32,277 bases of DNA from Arenicellaceae bacterium (GTDB lineage Bacteria > Pseudomonadota > Gammaproteobacteria > Arenicellales > Arenicellaceae). The position numbers were made by a program, and so were the translations under genes. The stretch is from positions 1 through 32,277 of the forward strand of contig JAQWNC010000008.1 of the NCBI GenBank assembly GCA_029246505.1, in the 5' to 3' direction. The notes below the pieces were generated by a model, which saw only the letters and a program-made list of their open reading frames with translations, had not been told where the DNA came from and did no database searches. The stretch's first letter is position 1. The number at the start of each line of letters is the position of its first letter. Positions 8,445 through 16,977 of the stretch are shown here, one piece after another.

Positions 8445-9386
8445 ATGGCAGGTACTAGTTTACTTGTACTAATCGACGACATTGCAGCGGTATTGGATGA
8501 TGTGGCCTTAATGACCAAGGTCGCCGCCCAAAAGACCGCAGGGTTATTAGGCGACGACCTTGCGGTAAATGCAGAGCAAGTCTCTGGCGTCCGGGCCGAC
8601 CGCGAGTTACCTGTCGTTTGGGCCGTGGCGAAAGGGTCTTTTTGCAACAAATTAATTTTAGTTCCCACCGCACTCGCCATATCGACTGTGGCGAACTGGC
8701 TAATATTACCTCTGCTAATGTTGGGCGGACTCTACCTATGCTTTGAAGGCTTTGAAAAAGTAGCTCACAAATTCCTTCATTCTGCTGAGGAGGATCTGGC
8801 TTATCGTAAGAATTTGGAAAGCCACCTGTCTGACCGCACTGTCAATATGGTCGAGTTCGAACGGGATAAAATCAAAGGCGCGATAAGAACTGACTTTATA
8901 TTATCAGCTGAAATTATTGTGCTGACGCTAGACATTGTGTCTACCGCTAGCTTCACAACCCAAGTGGCTGTGCTGTCGAGCATCGCCATTCTAATGACCG
9001 TTGGTGTCTATGGCATGGTCGCAGCCATCGTCAAAGTAGATGATGCAGGTCTGCATTTATCTCTCAAGCAAGGTAATGGAGCGTTCACTAGGTTCCAACG
9101 TTGGGTAGGTGCCCGGCTACTAGCGCTTGCGCCTTTGCTAATGAGGACCCTTACTTTAGTAGGTACCGCCGCCATGTTTTTGGTTGGAGGAGGCATACTC
9201 GTGCACGGGCTGCACCCCGTTAGTGTCGGGGTGGAACATATTGTAAGTTGGTTCGGGGCGCTGTCGATGGGTGGGCCGTTCCTACAAGCGATTGCGCCCA
9301 CAGTGTTACAGGCCTTATTCGGTATTTTCGCTGGCGGGCTTGCATTGGGGGGGTTCAGTTTATGGGGACTTGTTCGGAAAAAATAG
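8445..9386 (+). CDS. yedI: DUF808 inner-membrane protein YedI
   Basis: 313 residues, close to the length of E. coli YedI (about 305). The start MAGTSLLVLIDDIAAVLDDVA and the following segment with AAQKTAGLLGDDLAVNAEQV are the hallmark of the DUF808/YedI family. Six or so hydrophobic segments follow (for example residues 70-90, 145-165, 170-190, 230-250, 285-305), and the conserved FEGFEKVAHKF lies near residue 105. The family's function is unknown; a membrane transport role is only guessed. AGAGGA stands 9 bases ahead of the ATG. nhaA follows 198 bases downstream on the same strand, and a shared role in ion homeostasis is possible but not shown. Confidence 0.88.
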   Translation: MAGTSLLVLIDDIAAVLDDVALMTKVAAQKTAGLLGDDLAVNAEQVSGVRADRELPVVWAVAKGSFCNKLILVPTALAISTVANWLILPLLMLGGLYLCFEGFEKVAHKFLHSAEEDLAYRKNLESHLSDRTVNMVEFERDKIKGAIRTDFILSAEIIVLTLDIVSTASFTTQVAVLSSIAILMTVGVYGMVAAIVKVDDAGLHLSLKQGNGAFTRFQRWVGARLLALAPLLMRTLTLVGTAAMFLVGGGILVHGLHPVSVGVEHIVSWFGALSMGGPFLQAIAPTVLQALFGIFAGGLALGGFSLWGLVRKK

Positions 9387-9584
9387 TCCGCCTACATTGC
9401 ACCAGAATATTTTAGACCTTAAAGGTATTTAGCCTGAAATCCGACTTTCGTTATCGTCGAACATCAAGGATTACCTTACCCAAATGACAGCGCTTTGGAT
9501 CGCCCCAAAATCTTCTTACAATAATTAGGCAGTCTTCGACAAGTGCAGCCAAAATGAGTTTTCAAATCAACCGGAAATAAAAAA

Positions 9585-10940
9585 ATGTCCAAAAAAGGTA
9601 TTTACTACGCCCCCTGGGAAAAAGCTATTGACGGTGTTTTGACTCCCCTCGAGGAGTTCATACACCAGGAAACTACCAGCAGTATATTGTTAATGATCTC
9701 TGCCGTGACGGCCTTGGTAATCGCCAATGGACCTCTTCACGATCTCTACGAGACTTTATTACATACAAACCTCAGCATAGGTATTGGGACCTATGTGTAC
9801 TCCCTCACGTTTCACCATTGGATTAACGACGCCCTGATGGCTATTTTCTTTCTCGTCATGGGGTTAGAATTAAAACGCGAGCTCATGGTAGGAGAATTGT
9901 CGTGTCCGAACCAGGCTCTGCTGCCAATTATGGCGGCAATCGGCGGCATGGTCATTCCCGCACTGGCTTATTATCTGTTCAACCCCACAGGCGACACCGC
10001 AATTGGTTGGGGTATTCCCATGGCGACGGATATAGCATTTGCGATCGGAGCTCTAAGCCTGCTGGGGCCACGAGCACCAAAAACCCTCATCACCTTTTTG
10101 ATTGCGCTCGCTATTGTCGATGACCTTGGTGCCGTAGCTGTCATTGCCGTTTTCCATACAGATTCAATATACCTCCCAGCACTATATATTGCCGGCGCTT
10201 TCACCGCGGTATTAGTCAGCCTCAATCTGGCAGGCATTCGACATTCACTACCCTTTATTATCATCGGTGTAATGCTTTGGTCAGCAATGTTGGCAAGTGG
10301 CATCCATGCAACCATCGCAGGCATTATCGTAGCCTTCACTATCCCTATTCGCCCAAAATTTGAGCCACAGTATTTTATCGATAGAGTGAAGGAGGTAACG
10401 ATGAATATGCAGAAATCGATAGTTGAAAATCCGGATATTATTCACAACGATCAATTTCGCACACTGGCCACCTCTTTAGGCGATGAAGTGCACCGCGTGC
10501 AGGCACCAGCGCAGCGAGCCGAGCATTACCTACATCTTCCTGTTGCGTACCTGGTAATCCCAATTTTTGCCCTGGCTAATGCTGGCATCCCTATTGATGT
10601 CACTGGACTCAGAGAGTCTCTCGGTCACCCCATAACTTTGGGCGTTATCGCTGGGCTGTTACTAGGCAAACCAATTGGCATCCTCGGTTTTACCTGGATC
10701 GTAGTAAAGATGGGATGGGCTGAATTGCCCACCGAACTGAATATGAAACATATTCTTGGTGTCGGCTTGCTAGGAGGCGTTGGCTTTACCATGTCTATTT
10801 TTATCGCTGGCCTTGGTTTTGTCAGCTTGCCAGAAGATTTATTACTCGCCAAAACCGGAATTGTGCTAGCTTCCCTACTCGCAGGAGTGAGTGGTTTCTG
10901 CTGGTTAAAGTACTGCATTCGCGACCGAACTAACACTTAA
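9585..10940 (+). CDS. nhaA: Na+/H+ antiporter NhaA
   Basis: Inner-membrane antiporter that expels Na+ in exchange for protons. The family core is clear: MGLELKRELMVGEL (residues 92-105), PMATDIAFAIG with Asp149, and AIVDDLGAVAVIA with the ion-binding aspartate pair Asp179/Asp180. The interrupted helix near GIHATIAG also matches. At 451 residues it is longer than E. coli NhaA (388); the extra length sits mostly in the loop around residues 268-310 (EVTMNMQKSIVENPDIIHND), as in many marine homologues. The ribosome binding site is weak (GGAAA). A salt-exporting antiporter fits a saline habitat but does not prove it. Confidence 0.95.
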   Translation: MSKKGIYYAPWEKAIDGVLTPLEEFIHQETTSSILLMISAVTALVIANGPLHDLYETLLHTNLSIGIGTYVYSLTFHHWINDALMAIFFLVMGLELKRELMVGELSCPNQALLPIMAAIGGMVIPALAYYLFNPTGDTAIGWGIPMATDIAFAIGALSLLGPRAPKTLITFLIALAIVDDLGAVAVIAVFHTDSIYLPALYIAGAFTAVLVSLNLAGIRHSLPFIIIGVMLWSAMLASGIHATIAGIIVAFTIPIRPKFEPQYFIDRVKEVTMNMQKSIVENPDIIHNDQFRTLATSLGDEVHRVQAPAQRAEHYLHLPVAYLVIPIFALANAGIPIDVTGLRESLGHPITLGVIAGLLLGKPIGILGFTWIVVKMGWAELPTELNMKHILGVGLLGGVGFTMSIFIAGLGFVSLPEDLLLAKTGIVLASLLAGVSGFCWLKYCIRDRTNT

Positions 10941-10970
10941 GCTGTTTGGCGATAAATAAACGAATACAGC

Positions 10971-11171
10971 ATGGCTGAGCAGTCTCTATTTACCTCTTGT
11001 GGTTACGTACAAGAATCAGAGCTTTTAGCGTTTGTTGACCAGGGAGCAGATTTGTTGGCATTGCCGCCCATTTTATATGTGCTACAGAGCACCGATGGAA
11101 CGGTGGCAAAAACACTAGAGTCCTATTTTTGAAAACCTGTCAGAGTGAATAATAAGGCTGTAATGTAGATT
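10971..11171 (+). pseudogene. Remnant of a chorismate-lyase-like (UbiC/DUF98-type) gene
   Basis: An ATG at 10971 opens a 53-codon frame whose second half, LPPILYVLQSTDGTVAKTLE, resembles the N-terminal part of chorismate pyruvate-lyase-like proteins, where LLRxLLxTDGTVTxxLEAYFWEPVxV is usual. The frame stops at TGA (11130-11132) exactly where that pattern has the Trp before the PV motif, and the next codons read KPVRVNNKAVM up to a TAG at 11169-11171. TGG changed to TGA is the simplest reading. Nothing of the remaining 100 or more residues of the family is left. There is no ribosome binding site. The family match is from memory of the motif, so the identity is moderately uncertain. Confidence 0.45.
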
Positions 11172-11240
11172 ACGGAGTTTTTCCCAATTGAGTTATATTG
11201 CCTGTATAGATACTACTATTTGGATAACAAGGAGACCTAG

Positions 11241-12203
11241 ATGAATCACAGCAAATTTAATGCCCTATTAATACTTGTCGGTATTGCCCTGTTTCAGGAC
11301 GTGATTGCTCAGGAAGAATTCGACGGCAGCCCAAGTCTGGTCAATATTACCGATAACGTATATCGAACCGTACATCGACCCGCCGCCGCAAATAGTGTTG
11401 TTATTGCGACGGACGAAGGGCTTGTGGTTGTCGACGGCACCTGCCGGGGCGAGGGCGATTCTGCCTGGCTTAAGGAGGAATTGGGCCGACGATTCGACGT
11501 GCCGGTCAAATATGTCGTCCTGAGCCATGATCATGAAGATCACATTTGTGATTTACACGTATTCGACGATACGGCCGTCACTATCTCGCATGCCTTGACA
11601 AGAAAGCACATTCTTAGAGAAAAACGGAACACCTCCATACCTGACGTCATCTTCCAAGATGAGATGGAGTTCTTTCTCGGGGGTAAGCAATTCATTCTGT
11701 ATTACTTTGGCCCCACTCATAGTGATAATTTGATTCAGATACATATTCCAGATGAAGGTGTCTTAATTGCGCCGGATATATCTCGATCCGGGAAATCGCT
11801 GGTACTACCCGATTTTAGAGATGCCGATGTAAACAACCTAATCGATACGCTGGAAAAATTATCTAATTTAAAGAATGTTGATATTGTGGTTCCGGGTCAC
11901 CGCGGCACAACAACTCAGGACCGATTTCTGGATTACCAAAAATTTGTAATGGCTCTTCGAGACCGTGTTCTGGAACAAATGATCAACAATGCTTCGATAG
12001 AAGAAATTCTTGAGCGTGTTACCATGGAAGATTTCTCGGACTATGGAAACTACGATCTCTGGTTACGCAGCAATATCATTTCCATGTGGGACAATATGTA
12101 CCGGTATCGAGAGCCCAATGTTAATTCGAACGGAGCTGGCAGTTACCAAAGTTCTTACCCGATCGGATATCCGATCGGCGGATACGAAAGCGGGTCCCAG
12201 TAA
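11241..12203 (+). CDS. Exported MBL-fold metallo-hydrolase
   Basis: 320 residues, signal peptide at 1-24 (...FQDVIAQ-EE). All metal ligands of a metallo-beta-lactamase-fold hydrolase are present: SHDHEDH (His96, His98, Asp100, His101), His160 (GPTHSDN), Asp179 (APDIS) and His220 (PGHRG). GPTHSDNLIQIHIP and the flanking order resemble the QuiP/subclass-B-like periplasmic hydrolases that often sit beside catabolic genes; whether it cleaves a lactam, lactone or thioester cannot be told. The start has a good ribosome binding site (AAGGAG, 10 bases ahead of the ATG). The C-terminus is an odd Gly/Tyr/Pro tail (SYPIGYPIGGYESG) whose DNA contains a 20-bp perfect palindrome. A strong terminator follows. 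Confidence 0.85.
   Translation: MNHSKFNALLILVGIALFQDVIAQEEFDGSPSLVNITDNVYRTVHRPAAANSVVIATDEGLVVVDGTCRGEGDSAWLKEELGRRFDVPVKYVVLSHDHEDHICDLHVFDDTAVTISHALTRKHILREKRNTSIPDVIFQDEMEFFLGGKQFILYYFGPTHSDNLIQIHIPDEGVLIAPDISRSGKSLVLPDFRDADVNNLIDTLEKLSNLKNVDIVVPGHRGTTTQDRFLDYQKFVMALRDRVLEQMINNASIEEILERVTMEDFSDYGNYDLWLRSNIISMWDNMYRYREPNVNSNGAGSYQSSYPIGYPIGGYESGSQ
12159..12178. repeat. 20-bp perfect palindrome in the end of the metallo-hydrolase gene
   Basis: CCGATCGGATATCCGATCGG equals its own reverse complement over all 20 bases. It encodes the repeated PIGYPIG part of the protein's C-terminal tail, 25 bases before the stop codon. It could be a protein-binding site, a recombination relic or chance duplication within the tail. 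Confidence 0.7.
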
Positions 12204-12234
12204 ACAGAGAAAAACTTGTGCTTAATACCAGATC

Positions 12235-12272
12235 ACCGCATCTGGGTACATACCCGGATGCGGTTCTTATTT
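12235..12272 (+). terminator. Rho-independent terminator after the metallo-hydrolase
   Basis: ACCGCATCTGGGTA (12235-12248) pairs with TACCCGGATGCGGT (12251-12264) along its length with one T-G wobble, giving a long GC-rich stem with a small apical loop. TCTTATTT follows. It separates the metallo-hydrolase from the sulfatase remnant downstream. Confidence 0.8.
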
Positions 12273-12358
12273 AAATTCGTTGGAAAATACATCTGTGAGA
12301 TAAGCTGAATTGGATATAACCGTTTATTTACAAATTGAATATGTATAGGAGAAGAAGG

Positions 12359-13803
12359 TTGATTAGAAGTAGCTTGGTTTTAGCGAGCATGGTTGCACTA
12401 GCCGCCTGCTCAGATTCCACCGAAATAGATCAGGGAGCAGCTGAAATCAGCTCTCCGCGAGAGCTCGTAAGCAAACAACCAAACGTTCTATTTATCCTTG
12501 TGGACGATATGGGTTTTGGCGATGTGGGCTACAACGGTAGCGAAATTGCGACGCCAAATCTGGATCAAATGGCTCTTGACGGCATGCAACTAGACCGTAA
12601 TTACGTTTATTCAGTATGTAGCCCCACAAGAGCTGCTTTACTTTCAGGTCAAAATCCGCTGCATATGGGTATTACCGGGCCTATGGATGATCTCGCCAGT
12701 TTTTGCCAGCAGGCCTAAAGTTAATGCCTGAGTATTTTAAAGAATTGGGCTATCAGACTCATATGATTGGTAAATGGCATTTAGGGCTAACCGAGACCAG
12801 TGCCTGGCCAATAAACAAAGGTTTTGACAGCCACTATGGTTTTCTCGGCGGTTGGATAGATTTTTATACCCATGTTTTTGCCGGAGGATTGGATTGGCAG
12901 CGTGATGGGGTTTCTGTTCGTGAAGAGGGTCATGCGACTGATCTAATGACTGATGAAGCTGTTCGTATTATTGAACAGCGAAACCAGCAGCCATTCTTAA
13001 TGTGGCTTTCGTATAACGCACCACATAGTCCTTTGCAGCATCCGCCAAGTTACTCCGAGCTTAATGATTACCCGGAGATCACTGATCGTAGTGTGTATGC
13101 GGAAATGGTTACGCATGTGGACGGCGGTATTGGTCGAGTAATCGAAAGCCTGAATGACCAGGGTATTCTCGAAGAAACCATAGTGATCTTCTCTAGTGAT
13201 AACGGCGGTGCATTGGGCCTTGGTGCCAGCAACGGCGATTTACGCGGCGAAAAGCGCTTAAGCCTGGAAGGCGGAATGCGCGTTCCCGGTTTGATCAGTT
13301 GGGCTGGAACAATAGAGTCTGGAAGCGTATTGGAGCAACCCATTGCAATACACGATTGGTTGCCAACGCTTTTGGAAGCGGTCGGTGGAGACCCTGAAGC
13401 AGTGGTTGATGCCTATGGTCAGAGCATGTGGCCCGCGATCGCCGGTGGCGTAACCGTGGAGCGAAATACCATAGTTATGGGTGCAACACATAACCTCGGA
13501 GTGTTTGAATGGCCCTTGAAACTTGTCGCCGTCGAAGATGCTGAAAGTGGGGAACAAAGCTATAACTTATATAACGTTGTTAATGACCCTACAGCGCAGC
13601 AGGATTTAGCAACTACAAATCCTGAGGTGATGGATCGCTTGATTGCGGAAATTGAAGCTATGCCAGAGCCGGAAGTAAATCGACTTGAACCTGAATACAA
13701 TAATTCTCCACGCTACTACCCCCCAGAGGTTTCGACCTATGACGCGCGCCTTGTAGAAAGCAAAGAACCTTGGGCTGAAGCTGCAATTAGAGATACTGAC
13801 TAG
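12359..13803 (+). pseudogene. Lipoprotein arylsulfatase gene broken by a -1 frameshift
   Basis: Two frames together encode one arylsulfatase. The first (to TAA 12716-12718) carries a lipobox LAAC, the metal residues LVDDMGFGDVGY and the formylglycine motif CSPTR. The second (from about 12703 to TAG 13801) continues with LMPEYFKELGYQTHMIGKWH, the PHSPL histidine, the SSDNGG metal site and LRGEKRLSLEGGMRVP. The join needs one extra base in the T run 12700-12704: six T would give ASFLPAGLKLMPEY. This is a genuine frameshift, a sequencing error, or polymerase slippage. Start choice: ATG 12341 has no ribosome binding site, while TTG 12359 is preceded by AGGAG at a 7-base distance and yields a compact lipoprotein signal (MIRSSLVLASMVALAAC). 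If intact it would be a periplasmic arylsulfatase B-like enzyme of about 480 residues. Confidence 0.8.
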
Positions 13804-13966
13804 GGGATAGGCCCAAATTATCTGGGCCACTACTTTCAATTTGCACGCAGGCTTGCTTACTTTGCGCGAAACCGCTTATCAGGGCGCGCCGAGCTCTTCC
13901 CTCTCGGCGTCACAAAGCATCCCTTTGCTAATGATTAAGTGCACCAGCACGTCTAGTACGTCAATT

Positions 13967-14938
13967 TTAATCTGTTTTGAAGTCGTACTTCTCAGCTGCA
14001 GATCTTAGGCGTTGCATTTCCGATTCTATAAACCTCGAAAAGTCAGCTGGAGACTCGTTGAGGTTTACTTCCATTCCCAATGCACCAATCGCCGCGACAA
14101 TTTCGGGGTCATCCATAGCAAACTCCAGAGCTTTATACAGGCGATCCAAGTCTTCATCAGAAGTACCTCCAGGCGCGAAAACACCAGCCCAGGATCCCGA
14201 AGACATTGTTGTAGCCCCCAATTCCAACAGAGTAGGAACGTCTGGAAACAGAGGCATTCTAGTAGGGTGAATCACCACTAGCGGTACAGCAGCACCCGAG
14301 CTAATCAGTTGGGTCATATAAGGTGAAGTGCTAGCCATCAGGTCTAGAGTACCATCGGTAATTCCTGCCATACCGTCGTCATTGCCATTTGATCGAGCCG
14401 TATCCAGCGTAGCTTGAACACCCAGCTCTCCGAATATTGCGGCAAATTCCAGACGATGAATGCTAGTTGGAGCAACATGAAAGTACTTCAACGCATCGGG
14501 TTTTTCATTCGTGTAAGCAATAAGCTCTTCGATGGTATTAATGCCCAAGCCTGAACGTATTACCAGCATATCCGGAGTTCCGGTGGTGCGCGTAATAGGT
14601 CGCAAATCAGTTAGAGAGTTGACTGGATAATCTGGCACTACACCTGGAAGAAGCGCCATAAGCCCGATGGTAGACATCACCATAGTTTTGCCATCGGCAG
14701 GAGCCCCAACACCAGCGTTCTGCCCCTGGCTAAACTTTAGCTCAACTGAGCCATTCAAATATTGCTCTAGCTTGGGCGCAATAATCTTTGCAGTTTTGGA
14801 GGAAGATCCGGGTTCTCCAAATGCATTTAGAAGCTGAATAGAATCGGTCTGCGCCCCAGAAATAGTTGAATAGGTCAAAACAAAACCTACTAAAAGTAAG
14901 CAAAATCCCGCTCTACGAATTTGGTTTAATATTTTCAT
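13967..14938 (-). CDS. Bug/TctC-type tripartite tricarboxylate transporter binding protein
   Basis: 323-residue periplasmic substrate-binding protein of the Bug (TctC) family. A signal peptide covers residues 1-29 (...TISGAQ). Family features seen include IIAPKLEQYLNG, the DGKTMVMSTIG segment, LRPITRTTGTPDMLVIRS and PLVVIHPTRMPLFPDVPTL..LG near the C-terminal lobe, with GVFAPGGTSDEDLDRLY close to the end. Such proteins bind carboxylates, aromatic acids or amides and deliver them to a TctA/TctB membrane pair; neither membrane partner is in the window, so it may be an orphan that works with components encoded elsewhere. AGGGGAG lies just ahead of the ATG. Confidence 0.88.
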   Translation of the reverse strand: MKILNQIRRAGFCLLLVGFVLTYSTISGAQTDSIQLLNAFGEPGSSSKTAKIIAPKLEQYLNGSVELKFSQGQNAGVGAPADGKTMVMSTIGLMALLPGVVPDYPVNSLTDLRPITRTTGTPDMLVIRSGLGINTIEELIAYTNEKPDALKYFHVAPTSIHRLEFAAIFGELGVQATLDTARSNGNDDGMAGITDGTLDLMASTSPYMTQLISSGAAVPLVVIHPTRMPLFPDVPTLLELGATTMSSGSWAGVFAPGGTSDEDLDRLYKALEFAMDDPEIVAAIGALGMEVNLNESPADFSRFIESEMQRLRSAAEKYDFKTD

Positions 14939-15032
14939 GCAACTCCCCTTAGTGTTTGCCCAACATTATATCTTAAAGCAATTTCTGACCAAATAAAGTT
15001 TGTGGGATATAAAATACTTCTCTCGCTAACTC

Positions 15033-15908
15033 CTACCCAATAAAAGCCAGCACCCAGGCGAAGCAGACTAGTCCAAAACTGGCCAGGGCAAACACACTTT
15101 GTGCAGGGATATTTGCAAAGTCCCGACGTAAAACAAATATCCACACAATACCGCTGAGACACCCGCAAATGTAACCAGATAAATGCGCCATAATATCTGT
15201 ACGCTCACCAGCAGTGCCAATAAATCCCAGCAGCGCGAAGGTCGCTATGAACGGTGCCCATCGGCGGAAATTGCGTCTTGAATAATTCTGCCCGTTGTTA
15301 ATAGCGAAAACGCCAAGGATGCCCAAAGCAGCGAACACCATTGTTGATGCGCCAATAGAAAGGTGTGCAGTCTGGTACCAATAAGCATTGAGACCATTAC
15401 CCAGTGCGCCGGCAACTAAAATGGTAAACCAGGCAGCACCGCTACCTATATATTGCGAAACTAGAATTCCAAAAAGTGCACCAAACCCAATATTACCGAC
15501 CATATGGGCCGAGTCTGCATGTAAGCCCAATGCGGTGATAGTGCGCCACCATTCGCCCTGTATTATTTTTACTGAATGGGCGAGCCCATTAATTTGCCAA
15601 TGAAGATTCAGCGCATTTATGCTTTTTAACGCTCCAATTATCAGTAACATCAAACCATACAGGTAAGCTCCGGCAAAACCCTTAGAAATCGGTATTAATG
15701 GTTGTGAAAGAACCTCCTCGGGCGCATTTTCTTCGATATACAACTTTAACTGCTGGTGCGCCTCTGCCGCCATGCTTTCTTCAACCAACAAATAAAAGCG
15801 ATCGTCACTGTTAACAACCTCACTATCGAGATGTACCGACTGCAAAACCAGATTAAACTCCTTGCATCTAGCAGGCCCGGCAGAATGAAACAGCGCGTAT
15901 AAACTCAT
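15033..15908 (-). CDS. Rhomboid family intramembrane serine protease
   Basis: 291 residues. After a cytoplasmic N-terminal domain of about 80 residues come six or seven membrane segments. The catalytic dyad is visible: Ser188 in GASTMVF and His242 in MAHLSGYICG. The oxyanion-region residues His135 and Asn139 (SAHMVGNIGFGALFG) match the HxxxN motif of GlpG-type rhomboids. It would cut membrane proteins within or near the bilayer; the substrate is unknown. The ATG has no clear ribosome binding site. It lies 94 bases upstream of the binding-protein gene on the same strand, but nothing links them functionally. Confidence 0.9.
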   Translation of the reverse strand: MSLYALFHSAGPARCKEFNLVLQSVHLDSEVVNSDDRFYLLVEESMAAEAHQQLKLYIEENAPEEVLSQPLIPISKGFAGAYLYGLMLLIIGALKSINALNLHWQINGLAHSVKIIQGEWWRTITALGLHADSAHMVGNIGFGALFGILVSQYIGSGAAWFTILVAGALGNGLNAYWYQTAHLSIGASTMVFAALGILGVFAINNGQNYSRRNFRRWAPFIATFALLGFIGTAGERTDIMAHLSGYICGCLSGIVWIFVLRRDFANIPAQSVFALASFGLVCFAWVLAFIG

Positions 15909-16010
15909 TTACATAAAATGCGCACTTGTTTGACTAATTCAATAGGTATCGATCAATTTGTCCGTCAAATATCCGCTTCAACGGTGCATGATCTGAGAAT
16001 ATTGGCGCTG

Positions 16011-16925
16011 TTAGAGCCCCCACAAGTAGTCAAACATACGTTGGCGCATGTCTGCACCTGGCAACTTACCATATCCCGAGCCCATATTATCGACCACATG
16101 GTGTGGCTTGCTCGTTTCAGGAAGTGCGCAAGTTACTGCGGGATGAGACAAAATGTATTTTAAAGCGAACTGCGCCCAGGACTCACAATCGAATTCCGCC
16201 GTCCAATCCGGTAATTCGCGCCCACTTACAACACTGAAATAGCGCCCATTGCTAAACGGTTGGATTGTTATGATGGCCACGCCGTTATCTATGGCTGCTG
16301 GGAATATACGATCCGCAGCTTGCGGTTGCTGAATAGAGTAATTGACCTGAAGCATATCGAGCTCACCGCTCTCCATTAGTTTGATCAGCGCATCGTCCGC
16401 CACTCGCTCAGTCTGAGTGACACCAATGTACCGAGCTCGCCCGGAATCTTTCCACTCTTTCAAGGTAGGCCAGTGAGAGCTCAGATCCATCATATTGTGG
16501 ATCATCAACAGATCTAGCGGATTTTTCCCAAGTGCTTCCTGTAACCGCTCTAGATGCCGGCCGCCTGCCTCTTTTCCTCGTACGGTTATCTTTGCCGAAA
16601 TAAATGACTCTTCCAGTAGGCCCATCCCCTTCAAAGCCTGGCCCAGCACCGGATCGATATTGCGCAGAAAAGATGGCGTATCAATCATTCTACCACCCAT
16701 ATCGAACATGGCGCGGATTACAGACGTAGTTACATCTTCACTACCCTCGGGGGTTGACATAAATATTGGCGATGAACCCAGCCCGCAAACGGGTATTTCT
16801 TCTCCACTTGATGGAATTTTACGCCGGCGCATCGCCTCCTGTGAAAAGGAAAGTGAGGGAAAAGCCGATGCAACGGCCGCGCTGGCACCGGCCGAGAGAA
16901 ATTGCCTTCGATCAATAGATTTCAT
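16011..16925 (-). CDS. Tat-exported aldo/keto reductase-like protein lacking the catalytic Tyr
   Basis: 304 residues with a twin-arginine signal (DRRQFLSAGASAAVASAF) and an aldo/keto reductase barrel. Three members of the usual Asp-Tyr-Lys-His tetrad are present: Asp82 (GGRMIDTP), Lys112 (ISAKITV) and His143 (LLMIHNMMD). At the Tyr position the sequence reads DTPSFLRN, with Phe86/Leu87 and one residue fewer than the usual DSSPMYG, so the proton-donating Tyr is missing. The protein may be a divergent reductase or a non-catalytic binder; a Tat route implies it folds with NADP(H) or another cofactor before export. It lies 52 bases downstream of the alpha/beta hydrolase gene on the same strand, a likely operon. 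Confidence 0.82.
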   Translation of the reverse strand: MKSIDRRQFLSAGASAAVASAFPSLSFSQEAMRRRKIPSSGEEIPVCGLGSSPIFMSTPEGSEDVTTSVIRAMFDMGGRMIDTPSFLRNIDPVLGQALKGMGLLEESFISAKITVRGKEAGGRHLERLQEALGKNPLDLLMIHNMMDLSSHWPTLKEWKDSGRARYIGVTQTERVADDALIKLMESGELDMLQVNYSIQQPQAADRIFPAAIDNGVAIITIQPFSNGRYFSVVSGRELPDWTAEFDCESWAQFALKYILSHPAVTCALPETSKPHHVVDNMGSGYGKLPGADMRQRMFDYLWGL

Positions 16926-16977
16926 AATAGGGAGTCAACGTTTAACTAGACACCTAAACAAACTAACAAAATAGCGA

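Noticed and set aside
8318-8680. 120-codon minus-strand frame at the yedI start
   Set aside because: Lies antisense to the strongly conserved N-terminus of the DUF808 protein.
11130-11132. TGA in the chorismate-lyase-like remnant as a second selenocysteine codon
   Set aside because: The family has Trp, not Cys, there; no SECIS-like hairpin follows, and the frame ends 13 codons later.
13887-13909. CGCCGAG/CTCGGCG hairpin as a terminator
   Set aside because: The 7-bp stem is perfect but no T run follows on either strand; the GGCCCA/TGGGCC hairpin at 13810-13828 is similarly weak.
15918-16163. 81-codon frame between the rhomboid and aldo/keto reductase genes
   Set aside because: Mostly antisense to the end of the reductase gene and without ribosome binding site or domain.
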